Shown: piece after piece, positions 6,948 through 12,313 of the stretch
Position numbering within the stretch: position 1 is the first letter of the stretch
Layout of the letters: every line of letters starts with the position of its first letter
From: a bacterium
GTDB taxonomy: Bacteria; Margulisbacteria; Marinamargulisbacteria; SXXA01
DNA length: 12,313 nucleotides
Reading direction: 5' to 3'
NCBI GenBank assembly: GCA_018402095.1
Contig: JAGYJO010000032.1
Span: 1 to 12,313, forward strand
The notes under the pieces: model-generated
Database searches by the model: none
What the model saw: only the letters and a program-made list of their open reading frames with translations
Told to the model about the DNA's origin: nothing
Made by a program: the position numbers and the translations under genes

Positions 6948-7846
6948 CAAATAGCAAAGCTGTCGAGGAGAGAGCCTTTATCTTTCTTCACAGCTTTTTC
7001 CGTTGCATCCAGCGTCAAGGTGTCATAACGGGGACGTTCTTGGCAATAAAACAAACCAAAAGAGGTTGTGAGCCCATTCGCATGCTCAAACGCTTTCGCC
7101 ATATCACTCGGGTCATGCGCGACAACGGTTGCATCTGGCGCTGCTTTTCTATCCGCAGGAACCCCATTGTCATGCTCCAAAAAGGAAATCCAACGGGAAT
7201 CTTCATGGTTCCAGGCCGACGGATTAAATTTGGGACAACGCTGAGCAACGTGCACAAACGAAAAACCAGGATGTTGGTACGCCACATCAAGGGTATCCAG
7301 AAAGTGCTGACCCATCCACTCTGCGGTACTGGCCACAAAAGTCGCACCCAAGCCCAAAGCAAACTGAACAGGATTAATCGGTGACAAAGGCGACCCCTGA
7401 GGCTGGGTCATCGTCACCAAGCCTTTTTTGGTGGTTGGAGAGGTTTGGTTTTTGGTCAAACCATAGATTTGGTTGTCAAAAAGAACAAATACACAGTTAA
7501 AGTTTTTATGAATACCATGAATCAAGTGGTTACCACCGATACTCAAGGCATCCCCATCACCAGAAGAAATGAACAATTTCAACTCTGGACGACCGAGAGC
7601 CAACCCCAAGGCCACAGGAATAGCACGCCCATGCACAGAGTGAATCCCATAGGTATTCATGTAATGGGGCAAACGACCCGAACACCCAATACCAGAGACA
7701 TTCACCGTATTCACAGGGTCAATTTGACGCTGCACCATAAAGCGACGCAACCCAACCAAAATCGTGTAATCGCCACAACCGGTACACCAGCGTGGGTCTG
7801 CAGCTTTGAGCTCTTTGAGTGTGACAGGATTAGTTGTTGTGGACAT
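6947..7846 (-). CDS. korB: 2-oxoacid:ferredoxin oxidoreductase beta subunit (probably 2-oxoglutarate)
   Basis: This is the thiamine-diphosphate subunit that, with KorA, interconverts 2-oxoglutarate plus CoA and succinyl-CoA plus CO2 using ferredoxin. The 299 residues include CTGCGDYTIL (Cys21, Cys24), SGIGCSGR (Cys55) and QRCPKFN (Cys204). These are the four expected ligands of the proximal [4Fe-4S] cluster. The ThDP-binding motif starts GDGD at 96-99, followed by FDNQIYGLT with Asn125. Length is normal for the family. ATG 7846 has a strong AAGGAG seven nt upstream and lies inside the korA end (17-bp overlap), so the two subunits are coupled. Its own stop overlaps the hemH ATG. 2-oxoglutarate is favoured because korA carries the OGOR-type QRGGPSTGLPT motif, but pyruvate or another 2-oxoacid is not excluded. 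Confidence 0.93.
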   Translation of the reverse strand: MSTTTNPVTLKELKAADPRWCTGCGDYTILVGLRRFMVQRQIDPVNTVNVSGIGCSGRLPHYMNTYGIHSVHGRAIPVALGLALGRPELKLFISSGDGDALSIGGNHLIHGIHKNFNCVFVLFDNQIYGLTKNQTSPTTKKGLVTMTQPQGSPLSPINPVQFALGLGATFVASTAEWMGQHFLDTLDVAYQHPGFSFVHVAQRCPKFNPSAWNHEDSRWISFLEHDNGVPADRKAAPDATVVAHDPSDMAKAFEHANGLTTSFGLFYCQERPRYDTLTLDATEKAVKKDKGSLLDSFAI

Positions 7847-9644
7847 GAGAAAGCTCCTTAATGGTATTCACCACCTGAGACGGCTTCAGTGGGCGGCCCG
7901 TTGCATTGGACAAAACGGCTTTCACATCAAGCAAGGTCTCAGAACGCAACAAGGTAGAAAATGGGGTATGTTTCAGGCTATCCCCATAAACAGTTTCAAT
8001 AGTCACCACCCGTTTGAAACGAGAAAACAACTCTTTGAGCATGAGCGGCAATGGGTACACCATTTTGAGGTGCATACCGGATACCGACACGCCTTCACGA
8101 TGGCAGGTATCAATGGCTTCTTTCAAAACACCACGGGAACTCCCCCATGCCACCACCAAGAGATCTCCCTCTGAGGGACCAAAAAACTCTGGGGTTTTGA
8201 GGGCACGACGCACATGATGCAATTTTTCATTACGTACCTGGTGTGCCCGTTGATTCGTTTGAGAGGTATAGGCTACGGTACCTTCAATATCGGTATTCAA
8301 ACCTGTAACACGCCGCAAACGACCAACCTCACCAGGAATACTTTGATTCGTTTTGACCATTTCAATACTCTCCGGAAGCGCTTCAATATAAAAACGCTCC
8401 AGAATTTCAGGCAAAATATCTGAAATATTTTCCATGACATTTAGGTTTAATTTTTCAAAAACTTTGTAGCTCACCGAAGTCAGATAGTCACTCAAAATGA
8501 GGACTGGCACACGAAGCTTTTCGGTCAGATAGCGCGCAATATGGGGCGCATAAAAACAATCTTCTACACTGGAAACACTGAGAACAACTTTCGTCGCGTC
8601 ACCATGTGTCCCAAACGCAGCAGCAAACAAATCAGACTGCTCCGTACGGGTCGGAAGCCCTGTAGAAGGACCACCCCGTTGTACATCAATGACAATACAG
8701 GGGATTTCACTCACCATCGCCAACCCAATGAATTCTTGCTTCAAGGAAAGTCCAGGACCCGACGTTGCCGTGATCGCAGGCACCCCACCGAAGTAAGACC
8801 CAATAGCGGTTCCGATAGCCGCAATTTCATCTTCGGCTTGGTGCACAATGCCACCATAAGCAGGAAAACTCTTCGCCAAGGTATGCATAATGCTCGATGC
8901 GGGTGTAATCGGATAGCCAGAATACAGCTTGATACCGGAATCCACGATACCCATAGCCAAGGCCGTATTTCCGTCCATCAGGATTTTTTCTCTGTCATCT
9001 GGATTGGCAGGAATAGACAAAAACAATTCTGAAAAGTCGGCTTGTGCCAAATCATAACCAGACTGTACCAGCGTCAAATTTTTGGCCAATTTATCCGCAG
9101 GCAATTTTTTGAAAACCTGAGAAACAAAGGCATTCATATCGGTGAGCGTAATATTAAAAATAGCTGTAAAAACACCCAGATAAACCATGTTTTTACCATT
9201 ACCATTGAGTTCACGAATCGTTTGTTGTGCCTCATCAGGAATCGATAATGGCAACACCTTAAGTCCCGCAGCACGCGCTCTGGCCATGGCCTGGTCATAG
9301 GTAGCCGGACTGCGTTTTTGATCCCCCATATCCAAAATGACAGTACCACCAGGCTCATACTCTTCATCATCCAAGCGTCGGTCTAGCAAAATCTCTTGCT
9401 CCACCAACATCAATTCAGACAAACTCCCAATATTGGTCAACTCACCGGTTGCAACACGAATAGTCACACCAGACATCGAGTATTTGGTACGTTTTGGGGG
9501 GCTGATCTCTGCAGGAATCATCGGTTCTATGTAGACATAGAGGCCTTGGTTGGCAAAACCTTTGATGAGAATATCGCCGGCTTTTTGGGCACCGTTTCCG
9601 GCATCCATAATAAGGTCAAATCGAAATTGATCACGTGTCATCAT
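7830..9644 (-). CDS. korA: 2-oxoacid:ferredoxin oxidoreductase alpha subunit, gamma-alpha fusion
   Basis: The 604 residues combine a gamma-type domain (about 1-200) with an alpha domain that binds the ThDP pyrimidine and CoA. Alpha motifs are YSGYPITPASS (241-251), the conserved Glu271 in EDEIAAIG, TSGPG (294-298) and QRGGPSTGLPTRTEQ (322-336). The last is typical of 2-oxoglutarate-type enzymes. The usual glycine-rich start of the gamma domain is present only in altered form, DAGNGAQKAGDI (14-25). There is no ferredoxin-like delta domain here or next door, so electrons must go to a separate ferredoxin. ATG 9644 is preferred to the adjacent ATG 9641 because AAAGGA lies 10 nt upstream of it. 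The enzyme can serve the oxidative TCA cycle or, running in reverse, CO2 fixation; the window does not decide which. Confidence 0.93.
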   Translation of the reverse strand: MMTRDQFRFDLIMDAGNGAQKAGDILIKGFANQGLYVYIEPMIPAEISPPKRTKYSMSGVTIRVATGELTNIGSLSELMLVEQEILLDRRLDDEEYEPGGTVILDMGDQKRSPATYDQAMARARAAGLKVLPLSIPDEAQQTIRELNGNGKNMVYLGVFTAIFNITLTDMNAFVSQVFKKLPADKLAKNLTLVQSGYDLAQADFSELFLSIPANPDDREKILMDGNTALAMGIVDSGIKLYSGYPITPASSIMHTLAKSFPAYGGIVHQAEDEIAAIGTAIGSYFGGVPAITATSGPGLSLKQEFIGLAMVSEIPCIVIDVQRGGPSTGLPTRTEQSDLFAAAFGTHGDATKVVLSVSSVEDCFYAPHIARYLTEKLRVPVLILSDYLTSVSYKVFEKLNLNVMENISDILPEILERFYIEALPESIEMVKTNQSIPGEVGRLRRVTGLNTDIEGTVAYTSQTNQRAHQVRNEKLHHVRRALKTPEFFGPSEGDLLVVAWGSSRGVLKEAIDTCHREGVSVSGMHLKMVYPLPLMLKELFSRFKRVVTIETVYGDSLKHTPFSTLLRSETLLDVKAVLSNATGRPLKPSQVVNTIKELSHVHNN

Positions 9645-9698
9645 AGCGGGGGCGTCCTTTCACTGAGCAGGTCAAGATAGGGATCAAAAGCGCCAATC

Positions 9699-9747
9699 CG
9701 CTATCAGCCGCTATCGCCCACTCTCCTAATGCGGGGGAGTATAGCAT
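9699..9747 (-). promoter_or_regulatory. Possible korAB-hemH promoter with repeated octamer downstream
   Basis: On the minus strand an extended -10 box, TGC-TATACT, lies at 9747-9739 with no good -35. Transcription would start near 9732, giving a leader of about 88 nt. Within this leader the octamer GATAGCGG occurs twice (9716-9709 and 9706-9699), offset by exactly 10 bp, one helical turn. This could be a regulator site. Confidence 0.4.
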
Positions 9748-9793
9748 TCGTTTTGGAAAAAAAGAATACCCATAATAGTCTATCGAAATAGTA

Positions 9794-9844
9794 GTCTAAC
9801 AATGGATTTACCCTGTCATCGACAGGGTAAATCCATTGTTAGAC
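9794..9844. repeat. Perfect 24-bp-stem hairpin
   Basis: Bases 9794-9817 are the exact reverse complement of 9821-9844, with the 3-nt loop ATC. There is no T-run immediately after it on either strand; a T-rich stretch comes about 20-30 nt later on the minus strand. It lies in the 299-bp gap between the TauE-type gene and korA and may shield korA from read-through. The lack of any mismatch suggests a recent origin or strong selection. Confidence 0.8.
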
Positions 9845-9852
9845 TTGAGGGG

Positions 9853-9884
9853 TAGACGGAAAGGGCTACCGCCCTTTCGATCCC
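9853..9884 (+). repeat. Remnant related to the IS66-type mini-element
   Basis: Bases 9859-9884 match 1180-1205 of the mini-element at 24 of 26 positions. The stem GAAAGGGC / GCCCTTTC is identical and only the loop differs (TACC against TGTC). TAGACGG just before it also occurs near the left end of the mini-element, so this looks like an internally deleted copy. Neither GTAA end is present. The rest of the gap (9885-9943) shows nothing further. Confidence 0.55.
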
Positions 9885-9943
9885 ACAAGAGAACGCGATC
9901 ATAAACAGATTTTCAATTACCACGAAAGAAAACAAAACAGGCT

Positions 9944-10675
9944 TCAGACCAGCATCAAAACGGCCGCAAGCATCAAAACCACCGTGTAGACACCTGTTCG
10001 CAATCGCTGAGAACATATTTTTGGACACACCCGCATCAGAAACATCACCAAGACATTGGCCACGATCAACCCCAAAACAAGCCCCCCAAAAGACAACCAC
10101 CCAAAAGGAATCGATGGCGAATTTTGAACAAAAAAGGAGAGAAACGCATTTCCCGCGATCACCGCTATCGCCGTTGCCGTCGCTTCAGACGCATCCATAT
10201 CCGTCAGCCCAGCCAAAAGTGGCGTCAACACAATCCCACCACCTAAACCAGTAAGGGTCGTCAGCACGCCCGCAATCACACCCACAATGGCGCCAACACC
10301 CCAAAAAGGAATAGGCACCCCCTCGGACACTTGTCTGGTCCGCCACGTCTGAATCAACGCCCAGACAATAAAAAAGACAATCAACGCGGTAATCGCCGCC
10401 GGCGGGACCAACACCTTCACCATCGCCGTGAGGTAGGTGGCCGGCACAGACACCAGCAAAATCAGCGCCGCCAACCTCAACCGTGCCTCACGAATACGCG
10501 GCAACAAACTCACCACCGCCGCAATACCCACAATCGGCAACACCGCCACCGAGGCTTCGTGGATGGAGAGGCCTGTCAAATACTGTAAAAGCGGCAAAGC
10601 AATCACAGACCCACCCGCACCCGTGAGCCCCAAGAGCGCCCCCACAACAGCACCCAAAATACCCCAACTAAGCAT
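9944..10675 (-). CDS. TauE/SafE family membrane exporter, probably sulfite
   Basis: This 243-residue protein is almost entirely hydrophobic, with about eight membrane segments in two related halves. The halves carry glycine motifs GLTGAGGS (16-23) and LTGLGGGIVLTPLL (141-154), each followed by a loop with a matching Glu-Ala pair (HEASVAVLP at 39-47 and SEATATAIAV at 163-172). That internal duplication is the TauE/SafE (DUF81) pattern. Members export sulfite, sulfoacetate or related organosulfur anions across the inner membrane. The gene starts 8 bp inside the rhodanese gene, so it is coupled to it. As the last gene of a persulfide operon it is best read as exporting the sulfite produced by the dioxygenase; the substrate is inferred from context. 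Confidence 0.9.
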   Translation of the reverse strand: MLSWGILGAVVGALLGLTGAGGSVIALPLLQYLTGLSIHEASVAVLPIVGIAAVVSLLPRIREARLRLAALILLVSVPATYLTAMVKVLVPPAAITALIVFFIVWALIQTWRTRQVSEGVPIPFWGVGAIVGVIAGVLTTLTGLGGGIVLTPLLAGLTDMDASEATATAIAVIAGNAFLSFFVQNSPSIPFGWLSFGGLVLGLIVANVLVMFLMRVCPKICSQRLRTGVYTVVLMLAAVLMLV

Positions 10676-11153
10676 GGCTACGAGAGACTTTATTCCATGG
10701 AAGCGCCTTCAAAACAGTGGCCAGCATGCACATGCCCGATGCGCCCGCAAAAAACAACGCCCCACCCATCAGCGCAACAACCAAAGAAAAGGCGCTATTG
10801 TAAAAATAGGACAACAAGGACAACACCAAGACCATGGCCCCCACCGCAATTTGCACCTGCCGAAAAATAGAAATCGTGGTACGCCCCTTTTTTTGCGTTG
10901 GCTTCCCAGATGCTTTCCAACCCATTATCCCACCGACATACACAGAGCTACGCAACCCCAACGCATCAAAACTTTCCTTGGCCATTGTCGCCCGCTTTCC
11001 CGACCGACACATCAGAACAACCTCACAAGACTTCAGCATCGGCGCCATCGCTGACAGGCTATGCATTTCGGTTAGGGGCACATTCAATGACGCCGCCACA
11101 TGATCTGCCGCAAATTCGTCTCTTTCTCTCACATCAATAATCATTTTTTCCAT
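10668..11153 (-). CDS. Membrane-anchored rhodanese, YgaP-like
   Basis: The product has 161 residues. Residues 1-82 form a rhodanese domain with active-site loop CRSGKR and nucleophile Cys49, which would carry persulfide sulfur and pass it to thiol acceptors. A basic linker leads to two membrane segments (about 99-118 and 121-140) and a tail ending CMLATVLKALPWN. That is the DUF2892-type anchor also seen in E. coli YgaP. The active site should face the cytoplasm. ATG 11153 is preceded by AAAGGA with 7-nt spacing. It lies 71 bp after the dioxygenase gene, behind a terminator-like hairpin, and overlaps the exporter gene by 8 bp. The last cysteine (Cys142) in the anchor region is common in this type and may be functional. 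Confidence 0.92.
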   Translation of the reverse strand: MEKMIIDVRERDEFAADHVAASLNVPLTEMHSLSAMAPMLKSCEVVLMCRSGKRATMAKESFDALGLRSSVYVGGIMGWKASGKPTQKKGRTTISIFRQVQIAVGAMVLVLSLLSYFYNSAFSLVVALMGGALFFAGASGMCMLATVLKALPWNKVSRSHA

Positions 11154-11171
11154 TTTTATATCCTTTCACTT

Positions 11172-11226
11172 AAAAAAAATCCCATCTATCCCCCTTTGAT
11201 TAAAGGGGAAGCTGGGAGGGGATTTT
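11172..11226 (-). terminator. Rho-independent-type terminator inside the persulfide operon
   Basis: On the minus strand an outer stem AAAATCCC / GGGATTTT (11226-11219 with 11183-11176) encloses CCCCTTT-aatc-AAAGGGG (11208-11191). The T-run continues to eight bases (11179-11172). The structure starts at the dioxygenase stop codon. The same CCCCTTT/AAAGGGG sequence type is also a widespread dispersed repeat. Read-through would be required to express the rhodanese and exporter genes from the repressor promoter. Confidence 0.6.
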
Positions 11227-11905
11227 AGCCCCGGCCACACCGCAAATTTGCCGGCACCGCGATATCCATCAACTTCGGATTATCCAACTTCAACGCATTC
11301 ATAATCGCGACATACTCTTGCTGCGAACGCACCTGCAACCGCGGATTATGCGCCTTTTCTTCGCCAATCGTACTCACCATCCAACCTTTGTAGTCATGCG
11401 CAGGATAGACCATCACATCATCATCCAGTTTCAATAGTTTATTAAAAATACTGTCATACTGCTGAGCTGCATCCCCATTCTGAAAATCAGTTCGGCCCGT
11501 CCCACGAATCATCAAGGTATCACCAGTAAAGACCCGATCTTTCATCAAAAACGAATAAGAATCATCTGTATGCCCTGGCGTATACAACGTCTTCAAAGAC
11601 TGAGACCCGACCCGAATGAGCTCGCCCTCCGTCACACGACGACTCACACAGGTCGCAGACGTTCTCTCCCCCATCACACTGACACAGGCGGCCACATCTT
11701 CCAGATCCCCAGAGCCTGTCACATGGTCAGCATGCACGTGGGTATCCAGGGCAAAAACCAACTTTAAATTCAGGTCTTTTATGAGCTGAATATAAGACTG
11801 AACATTCTCTTTCACAGGATCAATGATCAACGCTTCCCCATTTTTTTCCGCAACAATATAGGTATAGGTTGAACTCACAGAATCAAACAATTGTCTAAAA
11901 ATCAT
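11225..11905 (-). CDS. ETHE1-like persulfide dioxygenase (metallo-beta-lactamase fold)
   Basis: Persulfide dioxygenases oxidise glutathione persulfide to sulfite and GSH with a mononuclear iron in the cytoplasm. The product has 226 residues from ATG 11905, which overlaps the repressor stop as ATGA and has GGAGG nine nt upstream; the earlier TTG at 11923 is rejected. The metal-binding motif is THVHADH (55-61), followed by GHTDDSYSF with His112, FTGDTL with Asp129, GRTDFQNGD (137-145) and YPAHDY with His170. By comparison with ETHE1, the iron ligands should be His56, His112 and Asp129. The ending MDIAVPANLRCG is typical of this subgroup (Blh/PDO) and argues against a glyoxalase II. No rhodanese domain is fused; a separate rhodanese is encoded next in line. 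Confidence 0.94.
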   Translation of the reverse strand: MIFRQLFDSVSSTYTYIVAEKNGEALIIDPVKENVQSYIQLIKDLNLKLVFALDTHVHADHVTGSGDLEDVAACVSVMGERTSATCVSRRVTEGELIRVGSQSLKTLYTPGHTDDSYSFLMKDRVFTGDTLMIRGTGRTDFQNGDAAQQYDSIFNKLLKLDDDVMVYPAHDYKGWMVSTIGEEKAHNPRLQVRSQQEYVAIMNALKLDNPKLMDIAVPANLRCGRG

Positions 11906-12231
11906 TTTAATTTCCCTCCACAAAAAATCACATACAACGACTGAACCAACTGACGAACCCGATCATCTGCAATCTGGTAATACACAAACACACCTTCTTT
12001 TCGACTAGACACAACGCCTTCCAACTTCAACCGCCGCAAAAACTGAGACGCCAAAGACTGAGACACATCCGCATACACCTCCAATTCACCAACGGTTTTT
12101 TCGCCATCCCACAATGCACACATCAGCTTTAAGCGATCTGGGTTTGCCAAGGATTTCAAAATAGTCGCCACTTCCGTACAGCGCGCCGTCAATTCACCAC
12201 TATTCATAACGTCTAACTGTTCTTTTTCCAT
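11902..12231 (-). CDS. bigR: ArsR-family repressor, persulfide-sensing BigR/SqrR type
   Basis: This 109-residue winged-helix protein has the ArsR core LKSLANPDRLKLMCAL and the recognition helix region DVSQSLASQFLRRLKLEG (about 55-72), then a beta wing. Its cysteines are Cys18, Cys38 and Cys104. Cys38 in the second helix and Cys104 in the C-terminal helix (LYVIFC) fall where BigR, SqrR and YgaV have the pair that forms a di- or tetrasulfide on exposure to persulfide and releases DNA. No CVC metal site is present. It is the first gene of the operon and is followed directly by persulfide dioxygenase, which supports this assignment. No ribosome-binding site precedes the ATG; the transcript is probably leaderless. 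The subgroup is inferred from cysteine positions and context. Confidence 0.9.
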   Translation of the reverse strand: MEKEQLDVMNSGELTARCTEVATILKSLANPDRLKLMCALWDGEKTVGELEVYADVSQSLASQFLRRLKLEGVVSSRKEGVFVYYQIADDRVRQLVQSLYVIFCGGKLK

Positions 12232-12266
12232 GACATTATAATATTATAACTTAATAATATATGTCA
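12231..12266. promoter_or_regulatory. Probable repressor operator (AT-rich palindrome)
   Basis: The 20 bp at 12241-12260 form an imperfect palindrome with 7-bp arms ATATTAT / ATAATAT. Outside it are TGACAT (12231-12236) and ATGTCA (12261-12266), a second inverted pair. It covers the spacer, part of the -10 box and most of the -35 box, as expected for autorepression by the ArsR-family protein. AT-rich palindromes over the promoter are typical of BigR-type regulators. Confidence 0.6.
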
Positions 12267-12267
12267 A
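12238..12267 (-). promoter_or_regulatory. Promoter of the persulfide operon, probably leaderless
   Basis: On the minus strand, a perfect TTGACA (12267-12262) and TATTAT (12243-12238) are 18 bp apart. Six bases (AATGTC) separate the -10 box from ATG 12231, so transcription should start at the start codon. Confidence 0.65.
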
Positions 12268-12281
12268 ATAGAAAAAGACAT

Positions 12282-12313
12282 GTAAGCGCTTCCTACGCCA
12301 GGGGGCTTAACAG
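12282..12313 (+). mobile_element. Terminal inverted repeat of a second IS66-type element, cut by the window end
   Basis: GTAAGCGCTTCCTA matches the left end of the 138-bp element (GTAACCGCTTCCTA) at 13 of 14 bases, and GC-rich sequence with a G-run follows in both. The GTAA start fits the IS66 family. The end lies 14 bp upstream of the -35 box of the persulfide operon. Whether it is a full IS or another mini-element cannot be seen. Confidence 0.6.

Noticed and set aside
6948..6950. TTG 6950 as hemH start
   Set aside because: The next codon is ATG in a TGATG overlap, the usual coupling geometry.
11906..11923. TTG 11923 as start of the persulfide dioxygenase
   Set aside because: ATG 11905 has GGAGG at 9-nt spacing, an ATGA overlap with the repressor gene, and gives the usual N-terminus.
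9944..12231. Persulfide operon as a new system
   Set aside because: Its gene content and repressor cysteines match known BigR/SqrR-type sulfide operons; only the internal hairpin and leaderless start are unusual.
1..12313. tRNA, rRNA, riboswitch or prophage genes
   Set aside because: No cloverleaf, ribosomal or known riboswitch pattern and no phage structural or integrase gene was seen by eye on either strand.

Overview
This window comes from a Gram-negative bacterium of moderate GC content. Supporting features are a class A penicillin-binding protein, inner-membrane proteins, REP-type palindromes with a 5' GTAG tetranucleotide, IS66-type inverted ends and a BigR-type sulfide operon. The ferrochelatase has an internal four-cysteine segment, a type known from Myxococcus and Bdellovibrio relatives. 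Together these point to a proteobacterium in the broad sense, but I cannot name the genus.

Layout, left to right. Positions 1-918 (+) carry the 3' part of a membrane sensor histidine kinase; its N-terminus lies outside the window. Positions 919-1321 hold two REP-like palindromes and a complete 138-bp non-autonomous IS66-type element with perfect 12-bp ends and an 8-bp target duplication. A short coiled-coil protein (1322-1909, +) contains an exact 15-residue tandem repeat. A second block of palindromic repeats (1910-2190) precedes a full-length penicillin-binding protein 1A (2299-4347, +). After a 206-bp gap that is mostly an imperfect inverted repeat, all remaining genes are on the minus strand.

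The minus-strand genes fall into three groups. (1) An AT-rich AAA/DUF4143 ATPase (5795-4554) stands alone behind what looks like a leaderless promoter. (2) A compact operon runs korA-korB-hemH (9644-5925): a two-subunit 2-oxoacid:ferredoxin oxidoreductase (gamma fused to alpha, plus beta), with ferrochelatase coupled to korB through a TGATG overlap. (3) A sulfide/persulfide detoxification operon (12231-9944) encodes an ArsR-family repressor with the BigR/SqrR cysteine pair, an ETHE1-like persulfide dioxygenase (ATGA overlap), a YgaP-like membrane rhodanese and a TauE/SafE-type exporter. Inferred flow: persulfide inactivates the repressor, the dioxygenase makes sulfite, the rhodanese moves sulfane sulfur, and the exporter removes sulfite. 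A terminator-like hairpin lies between the dioxygenase and rhodanese genes, so the last two genes may be expressed at a lower level.

No clearly new multi-gene system is visible. The most notable observations are the intact IS66-type mini-element and a second IS66-like end just upstream of the repressor promoter; two promoters whose -10 box ends exactly 6 nt before an ATG; the korB-hemH coupling; the four-cysteine ferrochelatase; and a perfect 24-bp-stem hairpin at 9794-9844.
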